Below are positions 1-7,983 of a stretch of 64,000 nucleotides of DNA, in pieces. The notes beneath the pieces were generated by a model. The model searched no databases and was not told the origin of the DNA. It was given only the letters and a program-made list of their open reading frames with translations. The DNA is taken from positions 1-64,000 of the forward strand of contig NZ_JAXAFJ010000010.1 of NCBI RefSeq assembly GCF_033898525.1, given 5' to 3'. The position numbers were made by a program, and so were the translations under genes. The first letter of the stretch is position 1. Every line of letters begins with the position of its first letter. The DNA comes from Flaviflagellibacter rhizophilus. GTDB lineage: Bacteria; Pseudomonadota; Alphaproteobacteria; Rhizobiales; Methylopilaceae.

Positions 1-10
1 ATCAAAACCA

Positions 11-39
11 AAAAGCCCGCCCCACAAAGGCGGGCTTTT
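11..39. terminator. Bidirectional rho-independent terminator
   Basis: An 11-bp perfect stem (AAAAGCCCGCC / GGCGGGCTTTT) surrounds a 7-nt loop. T tracts follow it on both strands, so it can end a gene lying before the window and the minus-strand gene that stops at 95. Confidence 0.85.
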
Positions 40-94
40 CGGCGTCTGAATACCGCCGGGCGGGCCGGGTGTGGAAGCTGCCCGGATTACAAGG

Positions 95-415
95 CTATGT
101 GTCCCGCTGCGCGTCTCGGACACGCTCGACCTCCTCGGGCTCCTCGTCGTCCAGGCGCGTCAGCTCGGACCGGGCCTTCCCGTCGACCCGCAGCAATTCG
201 TCCAGCTTCGCGTGAAGCGCCTGAGTATCGCGGTGCTCGGAGCGCTGGATGAACAAGGTCATCAGCCAGGTGAACAATGTCGCGGCTCCGTGCCAGTCCA
301 AGGTGTCCGGCTGGAACACCGCCCACATCGCCGTGAAAACGATCACGATGAGGAACGCCGAAGGGCGCGCCATCAAGGTGCCGAGCGAAGTCAACCAGGA
401 GTGGACATGTGGCAT
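95..415 (-). CDS. Low-affinity iron permease family small membrane protein
   Basis: This is a 106-aa protein with two hydrophobic segments (about residues 14-33 and 39-56). They are followed by a hydrophilic tail containing the signature FIQRSEHRDTQALHAKLDEL, which is typical of the low-affinity iron permease family (PF04120). Bacterial members are inner-membrane proteins and their iron-transport role is largely inferred from yeast Fet4. The open frame extends upstream to 595, but the family similarity begins near the methionine at 415. A perfect EcfG-type promoter at 424-448 places the transcript start only a few bases before 415, so the mRNA may be almost leaderless, or translation may begin at the methionine at 373. 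The C-terminus is rich in Glu, Asp and Arg. Family assignment is fairly sure; the iron function is not. Confidence 0.7.
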   Translation of the reverse strand: MPHVHSWLTSLGTLMARPSAFLIVIVFTAMWAVFQPDTLDWHGAATLFTWLMTLFIQRSEHRDTQALHAKLDELLRVDGKARSELTRLDDEEPEEVERVRDAQRDT

Positions 416-423
416 GGGGCGGC

Positions 424-448
424 AACGTGCCTCCCCGCAGAAGGTTCC
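424..448 (-). promoter_or_regulatory. EcfG-type general stress promoter
   Basis: On the minus strand GGAAC (448-444) is followed by exactly 16 nt and then CGTT (427-424). This is an exact match to the GGAAC-N16-17-CGTT consensus of the alphaproteobacterial general stress sigma factor EcfG/SigT. It would drive the iron-permease-like gene ending at 95. Confidence 0.65.
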
Positions 449-524
449 TCGATGGCGGGCCGCTAAGGGACCAGTTCGTGCCTTCGCCCGATCAAGGCCG
501 CGGATCTTTGTTCGTCGCGGGAGA

Positions 525-551
525 GGAACCACCCTCCCCGCCCTCGACGTT
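525..551 (+). promoter_or_regulatory. Probable EcfG-type promoter
   Basis: GGAAC (525-529) is followed by 18 nt and CGTT (548-551). The spacer is at the long limit for EcfG promoters. It lies 25 nt before the small acidic gene at 577 and is divergent from the matching minus-strand promoter at 424-448. Confidence 0.45.
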
Positions 552-576
552 GTCACAGCAGCTACAGGAGACCGGA

Positions 577-780
577 ATGGCAGCCCCCAAGACATTGTCC
601 AAGTTCTCGATCACGTCCAAGGGTGAGGAGTTCCTGCTCCGCATCGAGAGCGAAGGCGGCGAGGCCCTCGAATTGACCGCGTCCTACGACCAGCTCGACG
701 TGCTGGCTGACCAGATCGACGAATTGCTCGACGCCGATGAGGACGTCCTCGAAGTGGAGGCGGACGAGGAGGCCAAGTAG
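577..780 (+). CDS. Small acidic protein of unknown function
   Basis: This 67-aa protein is strongly acidic in its second half (a Leu-Asp-Glu-rich stretch, LLDADEDVLEVEADEEAK) and has no membrane segment. The start is chosen at the ATG preceded by an AGGAG ribosome site 8 nt upstream; the longer frame reaching back to 409 has no such signal and overlaps the promoter. An EcfG-like promoter lies just upstream. It is followed after 8 nt by the phosphoesterase gene, so the two may be co-transcribed. I do not recognise a family; the profile (conserved-looking Ile/Leu repeats, acidic tail) would suit a small binding or regulatory protein. Confidence 0.7.
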   Translation: MAAPKTLSKFSITSKGEEFLLRIESEGGEALELTASYDQLDVLADQIDELLDADEDVLEVEADEEAK

Positions 781-788
781 CGCCTCGG

Positions 789-1307
789 ATGGCAACGTTC
801 TTCACCTCGGACACGCATTTCGGGGATCCGCGTGTCCTGCGGATCGACAAGCGGCCCTTCAAGCCCCTGCCGGTTCACGACGAGACGCTGATCGCCCGCT
901 GGAACGAGACCGTGGCGGCCGAGGATATCGTCTGGCACCTCGGCGATTTCGCCCTTGGTCCGCCGCAAGCGCGCGTGCACGAGATCCTTGCCTCGCTCAA
1001 GGGCACGAAGCATCTGATCATCGGCAACAATGACGGTCCGTCCACGCTCGCTGCGCCCGGCTGGGCCAGCGTCCAGCATTACGCGGAGATTCGGATCGAC
1101 GGAGTCGAACTCGTGCTTTGCCACTACCCCTTCCGCACGTGGAATCATATGGGGCGCGGCGTGATCGACCTGCATGGCCACAGCCACGGCAAGCTGAAGC
1201 CCCTGCCCCGTCAATATGATGTGGGCGTCGATGTGTTCGACTTCCGGCCCGTCACCTTGGAGGCCGTGCTTTCCTCTCGCACCCGGCGCCAGAGCGGAGA
1301 CGCATGA
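789..1307 (+). CDS. Calcineurin-like metallophosphoesterase
   Basis: This 172-aa cytosolic enzyme carries the complete metallophosphoesterase signature: SDTHFG near residue 7, GDFAL near 52, GNND near 79, CHYP near 112 and HGHSHG near 129. These residues bind two metal ions and cleave phosphomonoesters or diesters. The compact size and motif spacing match the bacterial phosphoesterase or predicted phosphohydrolase family whose natural substrate is usually unknown. It starts 8 nt after the preceding small gene and probably shares its stress-type promoter. Family assignment is firm; substrate is not inferable. Confidence 0.88.
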   Translation: MATFFTSDTHFGDPRVLRIDKRPFKPLPVHDETLIARWNETVAAEDIVWHLGDFALGPPQARVHEILASLKGTKHLIIGNNDGPSTLAAPGWASVQHYAEIRIDGVELVLCHYPFRTWNHMGRGVIDLHGHSHGKLKPLPRQYDVGVDVFDFRPVTLEAVLSSRTRRQSGDA

Positions 1308-1356
1308 GGCAGCCCCTGCTTGCGTACCATTGCCCGCTTGCCGTCCCGTTCCGTAC

Positions 1357-1381
1357 CGAACCCCGGCCGATCGCCTGCGTT
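1357..1381 (+). promoter_or_regulatory. Probable EcfG-type promoter
   Basis: CGAAC (1357-1361) is followed by exactly 16 nt and CGTT (1378-1381). There is one mismatch to the GGAAC -35 consensus; the spacing and -10 are exact. It would drive the three small genes from 1434 to 2171. Confidence 0.45.
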
Positions 1382-1433
1382 GATTTGAAAACGGGGCGTC
1401 GGTGATCGATGGCCCGGTTCAAACGGAGGTTCC

Positions 1434-1652
1434 ATGTCGAAGCACATCAAGACCACCACCCCGAGCGACAGCGACTTGGCCGCCAATCCGCTGATCGGCG
1501 GCTCGAAGGGCGTGACCATGGCCGGCATCAGTCCCGACGAGCTCGCCAGCTTCGAGGGCGAGAACACGATCGAGGGCGATGTTGCAAACGACGTCAACGC
1601 ACAGGGTGGGGTCGACAAGGCGATTGCCCTCAATGGTGCGCCCCGCCGCTGA
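1434..1652 (+). CDS. Small hydrophilic protein of unknown function
   Basis: This is a 72-aa soluble protein with no membrane segment and few hydrophobic residues. It reads like the small stress-induced proteins common in Hyphomicrobiales: an N-terminal Thr/Ser/Asp-rich region, then GGSKGVTMAGISPDELAS, then an acidic Asn-rich middle. A GGAGG ribosome site lies 6 nt before the ATG. It is first in a run of three small genes (gaps of 18 and 21 nt) behind an EcfG-like promoter. No function can be assigned. Confidence 0.7.
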   Translation: MSKHIKTTTPSDSDLAANPLIGGSKGVTMAGISPDELASFEGENTIEGDVANDVNAQGGVDKAIALNGAPRR

Positions 1653-1670
1653 GGAGAAGAGGAGAACGCC

Positions 1671-1934
1671 ATGCAGGGCAACAAGACACACGAGCAGCTG
1701 ACCCGCATGCTCGAACGCAAGCCCGACATGCCGGATGCCCGCCGCGTCGAGGCGGAGTCTGGCGAAGACACCGGAGCGGGCCTGCCGCGCGAGACGCATC
1801 CTGAAGCGCGGCAGAGCGAATTCGCCGTCAGCGTGCAGGGAGCGGCTCAGGAAAGCGACCACAACAAGCACAACAATGGCGGGCAGGCCGGGCACAAGCC
1901 GCAGAAGCACAGCGCCGCCGAAGAGAAACACTGA
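1671..1934 (+). CDS. Small hydrophilic protein of unknown function
   Basis: This 87-aa, highly polar protein is rich in Glu, His, Lys and Gln and ends in a His/Lys/Asn-rich tail (HNKHNNGGQAGHKPQKH). It looks largely disordered. A GAGGAGAA ribosome site precedes the ATG. It is the middle gene of the three-gene run and is likely co-transcribed with the genes at 1434 and 1956. No recognised domain; the histidine-rich tail could bind metal, but that is speculation. Confidence 0.6.
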   Translation: MQGNKTHEQLTRMLERKPDMPDARRVEAESGEDTGAGLPRETHPEARQSEFAVSVQGAAQESDHNKHNNGGQAGHKPQKHSAAEEKH

Positions 1935-1955
1935 TCAGCCGAAGGATCGACCATC

Positions 1956-2171
1956 ATGGCCAATGCCAGCAAGAAGCATATGGGCGTCGGCGCGCAGGGT
2001 AAGCGCGACGGCTCCGGTGCGATGACCGAGATCGACAAGGATCTGGTGCCGGAGAACATGATCCTCTCCAACCGAGACAAGTCGGCACACACCGACGAGC
2101 GTGGGCTGGACAGCAAATGGGTCCAGACGGAGCAGTTTCAGGACCACCCCGAAGACCGGCTCGAAGACTGA
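1956..2171 (+). CDS. Small hydrophilic protein of unknown function
   Basis: This is a 71-aa charged protein with Gly/Ala/Lys in the N-terminal third (KKHMGVGAQGKRDGSGAM) followed by an Asp/Glu-rich half. It is the last gene of the small-protein run behind the EcfG-like promoter. Such short polar proteins are typical members of alphaproteobacterial general-stress regulons, but the specific role is unknown. The next gene (caa3 operon) starts 170 nt later. Confidence 0.65.
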   Translation: MANASKKHMGVGAQGKRDGSGAMTEIDKDLVPENMILSNRDKSAHTDERGLDSKWVQTEQFQDHPEDRLED

Positions 2172-2341
2172 TCGGCGTTCGCCCGTCCGCTGCGATGCTT
2201 CGGAGCCGCGGCGGCGGGCATGCCGCTCTCGGATGGGGCAAACGACTTGATGCGCGTGTTGCCGGCGCCAGTTTATAGCTCATCCTGCTTGGACTATCGT
2301 GAGGCCGCTGCGCTAAGCTGGGCTCAGGTGCTGGAGAAATG

Positions 2342-3010
2342 ATGGCGGCGTCCGGTCTTTCACGGGTGGCACGTCCGGCGGTGTTCAGCGCCGGGCTGGT
2401 GTTCCTTGCCGGCGCGATCACGCTGCCGCTGATGGAGCTTGGCACGCTTTCTCTGGGCATGGCGCTGCACATCCTGGCGATGAATGTGGTCGCGCCGATC
2501 GCGGCCATTCCCTTGATCGGCCGGATCGGTTCGGGGGTCATTCGGCCCGGCATCCTGGCCTTTGCGGCGACGGCCCAGATGGCGCTGCTATGGGCGTGGC
2601 ACGCACCCGTCGTGCAACTGGCCGCCTCTGGCTCTCCAACTGCGCACTTCACCCTCGCGGCTCTGCTGTTCCTGGCTGCCCTGACGTTCTGGACCGTGTT
2701 GCTCGCGCTTCATGCGCGGCAGCGCTGGCGCTCGGTCGTGGCTCTGCTCCTGACCGGCAAGATTGCCTGCCTGCTCGGCGGCCTTCTGATCTTCGCGCCG
2801 CGCGATCTCTATGGCATTCCGGGCCTCGACCTCGTCTTCTGCAGCACCGGTCCTTCCTCTCTCGAGGACCAGCATCTGGCGGGGCTTCTGATGATCACGG
2901 CCTGCCCTCTCAGCTACGTCGTGGCGGGCGTCGTCGTCGCGGCGCAGATGCTCTTTGATCTCGAAGAGCGGGGTCCAGCGACCGCGTCTGCGCGCCTTGC
3001 TGCAAGCTAG
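2342..3010 (+). CDS. ctaG: CtaG/Caa3-type cytochrome c oxidase assembly factor
   Basis: This 222-aa protein has about six membrane segments and belongs to the caa3-type CtaG family (PF09678). That family is distinct from the Cox11-type CtaG and assists assembly of caa3 oxidases in the inner membrane. Visible features include the conserved LHILAMNVVAPIAAIPL segment, WAWHAP, and a polar loop GLDLVFCSTGPSSLEDQHLAGLLM before the last membrane segment. Of two adjacent ATGs the second (2342) has the better distance to GGAGAA. The 3' end overlaps the cytochrome c gene by up to 56 nt, so translation is probably coupled. Confidence 0.82.
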   Translation: MAASGLSRVARPAVFSAGLVFLAGAITLPLMELGTLSLGMALHILAMNVVAPIAAIPLIGRIGSGVIRPGILAFAATAQMALLWAWHAPVVQLAASGSPTAHFTLAALLFLAALTFWTVLLALHARQRWRSVVALLLTGKIACLLGGLLIFAPRDLYGIPGLDLVFCSTGPSSLEDQHLAGLLMITACPLSYVVAGVVVAAQMLFDLEERGPATASARLAAS

Positions 3011-4127
3011 GCTTTTCATCCAGTGGCTGCGGAGGCATTGGCGGCGGGCACTGGGCCTGACCGCGATGCTGGGACTTTCGGCGCTCGCGGGCGCCGTGCT
3101 GTTCGCGTGGTCCGGCGTCTACAATGTTGCCGCCAGCCGCGGGCACTGGTGGGTCACAGATGTGGTGCTGCGCTTCGCCATGGAGAGCTCCGTGCGCACC
3201 CACGCTCCCGACGTGGAGCCTCCCGAACTGAACGATCCGGATCTCGTCCTGCTGGGTGCCGGGCATTACTACTCCGGCTGCGCCTACTGCCATGGCGCCC
3301 CGGGAGACCCGATCGATCCGGTGGCCTCACAGATGCTGCCGAGCCCGCCGGATCTTTCCGAACGATCCGCACAGTGGACCGACACGCAATTGTTCTGGCT
3401 CGTGAAGCACGGCCTGAAATATGCGGGCATGCCTGCCTGGCCGGCGCAGGACCGGGATGACGAGGTCTGGGCGCTGGTGGCGTTTCTCCGCACCCTGCCA
3501 GACCTGGATGAGGCGGGTTACCGGCGGCTGGTGCATGGCCCCGAACGAACCGAAGCACCTCCCGGAGCAGCAGTGCTCGCGGCCGGCTCGCCTGACGACG
3601 TGCAATCCTGCGTTCGCTGCCATGGTGACGCCGATGCGCCGCGCAGCGCGCTCGTTCCTCGCATCCAGGGCCAGCCGGTGGAGGTTCTCAGCCGCGCGCT
3701 GCGTGATTATGCCTCCGGGCGCCGCCACAGCGGCGTCATGCAACAGATGGCCGCGGATCTGAAGTCGCCCGAGATCGACGCCCTCGCCGCCTATTACGCC
3801 AGCCTTCCCCGTATCGCGGCCGACCACGCCCCCGATGCCGAGGCGAACTTCGAGGCCGGGCGTGCGCTCGCGGAACAGGGGCTGCGGTCGGCGGATCTGC
3901 CCTCCTGCCTGTCCTGCCACGGCAATGACGGGCTGCCCATCTTCCCCCGGCTTCTCGGCCAGAACGCCCGCTACATGGAAGAGCAGTTGCGGGCGTGGAA
4001 GCGCGGCGGCAAGGGAACCTCGGACGCCGACCGCCTGATGGGGAACATCGCCCAGCGGCTGAGCGACGAGCAGATTCGCGATGTCTCGGCCTGGCTTGCG
4101 GCGCAGCCGGTGGACGGCGTGCGATGA
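2955..4127 (+). CDS. Triheme cytochrome c, membrane-anchored
   Basis: This 390-aa protein has one N-terminal membrane anchor (about residues 34-52) and three periplasmic c-type heme sites: CAYCH (109-113), CVRCH (219-223) and CLSCH (318-322). It therefore looks like a mono-heme domain followed by a cytochrome c4-like di-heme module. It probably feeds electrons to the adjacent caa3 oxidase. The ATG at 2955 overlaps ctaG by 56 nt; a TTG at 2997 is an alternative start that would shorten the overlap to 14 nt. The 3' end overlaps coxB by 4 nt (ATGA). Confidence 0.88.
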   Translation: MISKSGVQRPRLRALLQARLFIQWLRRHWRRALGLTAMLGLSALAGAVLFAWSGVYNVAASRGHWWVTDVVLRFAMESSVRTHAPDVEPPELNDPDLVLLGAGHYYSGCAYCHGAPGDPIDPVASQMLPSPPDLSERSAQWTDTQLFWLVKHGLKYAGMPAWPAQDRDDEVWALVAFLRTLPDLDEAGYRRLVHGPERTEAPPGAAVLAAGSPDDVQSCVRCHGDADAPRSALVPRIQGQPVEVLSRALRDYASGRRHSGVMQQMAADLKSPEIDALAAYYASLPRIAADHAPDAEANFEAGRALAEQGLRSADLPSCLSCHGNDGLPIFPRLLGQNARYMEEQLRAWKRGGKGTSDADRLMGNIAQRLSDEQIRDVSAWLAAQPVDGVR

Positions 4128-5113
4128 GAGCGCGGTGGCGAGGGCCGTTCCTCCTCCTGCCGCTCCTCCTCGCCGGCTGTTCCACGATTCAGTCGGCGCT
4201 TCATCCGGTCGGGCCCGAAGCAAGCCGGATCCTCGATCTTACCTGGGTGCTCTTTGCGCTGGCCGCTTTCGTCACAATCATCGTGCTGTCGGCACTGGCG
4301 CTGGCCCTCTTTGGACCCGATCGGGCACGCCGGCGCATTGCCGATGGACGGACCATCGTCGCGCTCGGCATCGTCTTCCCCGTCGTCACTTTGACGGCGC
4401 TGCTGGGCTATGGCCTGTGGGTAATGCGCGAGAACACCTCACCTTCACCGGCCCAACCCGGGCTTCAGGTGGAGGTGATCGGCGAGCAATGGTGGTGGCG
4501 CGTCCACTACCGGCTGCCGGACGGCACCATAGTCGCCAGCGCCAACGAGGTGCGCATCCCCACCGGACGCGAGGTGGAGTTCGCGCTGCGCTCGGCGGAT
4601 GTCATCCATAGCTTCTGGGTGCCCAGCCTTGCCGGAAAGCTCGACATGATCCCCGGCCGCACAAACCATCTGCGCTTCAGCGCCGACCGGCCGGGCGTGT
4701 ATCGCGGCCAGTGCGCGGAATATTGCGGCGGCGCGCACGCCCTGATGGCCTTCGAGGTCGTGGCCATGGCTCCGGAGGATTTCGACGCGTGGCTGGCAGC
4801 CTTGCCGGCCACGCTGCCGCCGCCTGCGGAACCGGAGGCGACGCGCGGCGGCGAGCTCTTCGTGGCAGCAGGCTGCGGCGGATGCCATGCGGTGCGCGGG
4901 ACGGCGGCTGACGGTACGACCGGGCCCGACCTGAGCCGCGTGGGCGAGCGTCGCACCATTGCGGCCGCCACGCTGCCGAACACGCCGGACAACCTTGCCC
5001 GCTTCATCGCCGAGCCGTCGCACATCAAGCCGGGAGTGCTGATGCCGCCCTTTACGGTGCTGTCGGCGGACGAGCGGCGGGCGATCTCACTCTATCTCGC
5101 GGGCCTCCGATGA
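4124..5113 (+). CDS. coxB: Cytochrome c oxidase subunit II with fused cytochrome c domain (caa3 type)
   Basis: This 329-aa protein begins with a lipoprotein-like signal (LLLPLLLAGC) and has two membrane helices (about 40-62 and 75-97). Its CuA domain contains HSFWVP and the full site CAEYCGGAHALM. A C-terminal class-I cytochrome c domain carries CGGCH and a distal Met in VLMPPF. This is the caa3 architecture: electrons enter at the fused heme and pass through CuA to subunit I. The start ATG overlaps the cytochrome c stop (ATGA) and the stop overlaps the next start in the same way. The open frame extends upstream to 3995 but that part is not subunit II. Confidence 0.93.
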   Translation: MRARWRGPFLLLPLLLAGCSTIQSALHPVGPEASRILDLTWVLFALAAFVTIIVLSALALALFGPDRARRRIADGRTIVALGIVFPVVTLTALLGYGLWVMRENTSPSPAQPGLQVEVIGEQWWWRVHYRLPDGTIVASANEVRIPTGREVEFALRSADVIHSFWVPSLAGKLDMIPGRTNHLRFSADRPGVYRGQCAEYCGGAHALMAFEVVAMAPEDFDAWLAALPATLPPPAEPEATRGGELFVAAGCGGCHAVRGTAADGTTGPDLSRVGERRTIAAATLPNTPDNLARFIAEPSHIKPGVLMPPFTVLSADERRAISLYLAGLR

Positions 5114-7641
5114 CCGCCGCTGCGTCCGAACTCGACCGCGACCTGCCGAACCCGCTGCCCCGGCCTGAGGGCGAGCTCGAACAGCTGCAGGCCATCTGGG
5201 CCAGTCCCAAGGGCTGGCGCATCTTCAGCGACGTCAACAACACCGTCATCGGCCTGTTCTACATCGGCACGGCCTTCCTGTTCTTCCTGATGGCGGGCGT
5301 GCTCGGCCTGCTGATCCGGCTTCAGCTGGCGGTTCCCAGCAACACCTTCCTCGACCAGAACACCTACAATCAGGTCTTCACCATGCACGGCACGGTGATG
5401 ATGTTCCTGTTCGCGGTGCCGGTCGTGGAAGCCCTCGGGGTGCTGCTGCTGCCGCAGATGCTGGCAGCGCGCGACCTGCCCTTCCCTCGCCTCAGCGCCT
5501 ATGCATTCTGGGCCTATTTCGTGGGCGGAATGGTGTTCTTCACCACACTGTTCTTCGATCTGGCGCCGCAGGGCGGCTGGTTCATGTACCCGCCTCTGAC
5601 GAACGAGCGCTATTCGCCCGGCATCGCCGCCGATTTCTGGCTGCTCGGCATCGGCTTCATCGAGATCTCGGCCATCGCAGGAGCTATCGAGATCGTCGTG
5701 GGCGTGCTGCGCACGCGTGCGCCCGGCATGTCCCTGACGCGGATGCCGATCTTCGCCTGGACCATGCTGATCTTCGCGGGGATGATCATCTTCGCCTTTC
5801 CGGCGGTGATCCTCGCCACCATGATGCTGGAGCTTGAGCGCGCCTTCGGCTGGCCGTTCTTCAATCCCGATCTCGGTGGCGACGCGCTGCTCTGGCAGCA
5901 CCTCTTCTGGTTCTTCGGCCACCCCGAGGTCTACATCATCTTCCTGCCGGCGGCGGGCATGATCTCGATGATCGTTCCCGCCATGGCGGGCGTGCCGCTG
6001 GTCGGCTACCGGCTCATCGTGGTCGCGCTCATCGCCACGGGCTTCTTCAGCTTCGGGCTGTGGGTGCACCATATGTTCACCACCGGCATCCCGGTGCGCT
6101 CGCTGGGCTTCTTCTCGGCGGCCAGCATGGCGGTTTCGGTGCCGAGCGGCATCCAGGTCTTCGCCTGGATCGCCACCATCGCAGCCGGGCGCATGAAGAT
6201 GACGGCGGCCAGCCTCTTCGTCTTCGGTTTCCTCGTCATCTTCACCCTCGGCGGACTCACCGGCGTGATGGTGGCCATGGTGCCGTTCGACTGGCAGGTC
6301 CACGACACCTATTTCGTGGTGGCCCACTTCCACTATGTGCTGGTGGGTGGCATGGTCTTCCCCATGTTCGCTGCGTTCTATTACTGGATGCCGGCCATCA
6401 GCGAGCGCCCGCTCTCGGAGCGGCTCGGCAAATGGGCCTTCTGGCTCATCTTCCTCGGCTTCAACACCACCTTCTTCCCCATGCATCTCACCGGCCTGAT
6501 CGGCATGCCGCGCCGCGTCTACACCTATCCGGAGGGGCTGGGCTGGGAGTTGCCGAACATGATCTCGACTCTCGGCGCATTCGGCATCGCCGCCGGCGTC
6601 GGCCTCGTCGTGGTCGATCTCATCCGCAATTTCCGTCCGGCCTCCAGCGGCGGGCCGGGCAATGTGTGGAACGCCGGCACGCTGGAATGGCTTCCGAACG
6701 ACACCTACGCGACCCGCAGCGTGCCGCGCGTCGTCAGCCGCGAACCGCTGTGGGATCAGCCGGGCCTGTCCGAGGATGTCGAGGCCGGCCGTTACTACCT
6801 GCCGGGATCGGCGACCGGGATGCGCGAGACCATCGTCACCTCTCCGATAGACGGCGAGCCGCAATACCTGATGCGCCTGCCCGGCCCCGGCTGGTCTCCC
6901 GTGTTCGCGGCGGTATTCACGGCGGCGTTCTTCCTGCTGCTGACCGTCAAGCTCGTCACCATCGCCATGATCTGCGGGGTGCTGGCCATCGTCTCGGTGC
7001 TGGTCTGGATGTGGGGCAGCGATCCCGCCCCCACCGAGCCTGCCGATATCGGCGGCGGCGTGGTGCTGCCGACCTATGCCACCGGGCCGCTGTCGCACTC
7101 ATGGTGGGCCATGATCGTGCTGATGCTGGTGGCCGGTGCGCTCTTCTTCTCCTACCTGTTCGGCTACCTCTATCTCTGGACGGTGAGCCCGCAGAACTGG
7201 CCGCGCCTCGACGCGCTGCCGCCGCTCCAGACGGCGCTCACCGCAGCGGCGCTTCTTCTGGTGAGCGGCTCGGCGATCCCCATTTCCGCCGCTCTTCTCA
7301 AGGCCCGCCGGTGCTGGCCGTCGCTCGTGGTCGCCACTCTTGGCGTCGCCACCTACGTCGCGGCCATCACCGTGGACGGCTGGAGCCAGTGGGCCAGCGG
7401 CTTGCGCCCGGACGGCAGCGGCTATGCCGCCCTCGTCTTCATGTCCTCCGTTCTGCAGGCGGAAATCGCCATTCCCTGCGTGCTGATGGTCGGTTTCCTC
7501 CTCGTGCGGCTGGCGGCCGGGCGCTTCGACGCCACACGGCGGGTGATGTTCGACAATCTGGCCTTGCTCTGGGGCTACGGCATCGCGCAGGCCCTGTTCG
7601 GCATGCTGCTGACGCACGGCTTTCCCCGGCTGGTGGGCTGA
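5110..7641 (+). CDS. ctaDE: Cytochrome c oxidase fused subunit I+III
   Basis: At 843 aa this protein joins CoxI (about 1-560) and CoxIII (about 600-843), a known fusion in caa3-type oxidases. Visible heme and copper ligands include HGTVMMF, HPEVYI (CuB His and the crosslinked Tyr), HHMFTTG and the HDTYFVVAHFHYVLVGG pair that binds heme a and heme a3. The subunit III half carries HSWWAM, FSYLFGYLYLW and WASGLRPDGSGYAALVFM. It reduces O2 to water and pumps protons across the inner membrane. It overlaps coxB by 4 nt. Long open frames on both strands of this gene are GC-skew shadows. Confidence 0.94.
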   Translation: MTAAASELDRDLPNPLPRPEGELEQLQAIWASPKGWRIFSDVNNTVIGLFYIGTAFLFFLMAGVLGLLIRLQLAVPSNTFLDQNTYNQVFTMHGTVMMFLFAVPVVEALGVLLLPQMLAARDLPFPRLSAYAFWAYFVGGMVFFTTLFFDLAPQGGWFMYPPLTNERYSPGIAADFWLLGIGFIEISAIAGAIEIVVGVLRTRAPGMSLTRMPIFAWTMLIFAGMIIFAFPAVILATMMLELERAFGWPFFNPDLGGDALLWQHLFWFFGHPEVYIIFLPAAGMISMIVPAMAGVPLVGYRLIVVALIATGFFSFGLWVHHMFTTGIPVRSLGFFSAASMAVSVPSGIQVFAWIATIAAGRMKMTAASLFVFGFLVIFTLGGLTGVMVAMVPFDWQVHDTYFVVAHFHYVLVGGMVFPMFAAFYYWMPAISERPLSERLGKWAFWLIFLGFNTTFFPMHLTGLIGMPRRVYTYPEGLGWELPNMISTLGAFGIAAGVGLVVVDLIRNFRPASSGGPGNVWNAGTLEWLPNDTYATRSVPRVVSREPLWDQPGLSEDVEAGRYYLPGSATGMRETIVTSPIDGEPQYLMRLPGPGWSPVFAAVFTAAFFLLLTVKLVTIAMICGVLAIVSVLVWMWGSDPAPTEPADIGGGVVLPTYATGPLSHSWWAMIVLMLVAGALFFSYLFGYLYLWTVSPQNWPRLDALPPLQTALTAAALLLVSGSAIPISAALLKARRCWPSLVVATLGVATYVAAITVDGWSQWASGLRPDGSGYAALVFMSSVLQAEIAIPCVLMVGFLLVRLAAGRFDATRRVMFDNLALLWGYGIAQALFGMLLTHGFPRLVG

Positions 7642-7644
7642 TCC

Positions 7645-7983
7645 GTGACACGCCCTTCGAACCTCGCACCGCTGCGCTGGCTGGGTGGTCCGCTGATCTG
7701 GACCGCCCATTTCTTGCTGGTCTACGCGGCGGAATCCCTTGCCTGCACGCGGGGTGGTGGGCCGTTGCTGCACGATGCCATCACGGCGGTTGCCACCTTC
7801 GCCGCGCTGCTGGGGCTGGCCGTCCTGTTTCGCATAAACAAGCGCGCGGCTGATGCACCTTCCCGCGAAGACTTCGAGATGGCCGAGTGGATCGGCCTCG
7901 GACTTGTCGCGATCTCGGCGCTTGCCGTGGTGTGGAGCGGCTTGGCGGCGCTGCTGATCCCCGCTTGCGTGCTTCCCGCCTAG
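7645..7983 (+). CDS. Small membrane protein of the caa3 oxidase operon
   Basis: This is a 112-aa protein with three predicted membrane segments (about 14-30, 43-60, 82-108) and a GTG start 3 nt after the ctaDE stop. Position and size suit a subunit IV-like or accessory protein of the oxidase; similar small membrane proteins end caa3 operons in other alphaproteobacteria. No catalytic motif is visible. Its TAG stop overlaps, tail to tail, the TAG stop of the minus-strand glycosyltransferase through the palindrome CTAG at 7980-7983. Confidence 0.72.
   Translation: MTRPSNLAPLRWLGGPLIWTAHFLLVYAAESLACTRGGGPLLHDAITAVATFAALLGLAVLFRINKRAADAPSREDFEMAEWIGLGLVAISALAVVWSGLAALLIPACVLPA

Noticed and set aside
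5092..7098. Long open frame on the minus strand across the oxidase gene (668 codons)
   Set aside because: It lies fully opposite ctaDE, is rich in His, Glu, Gly and Arg in the way antisense frames of GC-rich genes are, and matches no family I know.
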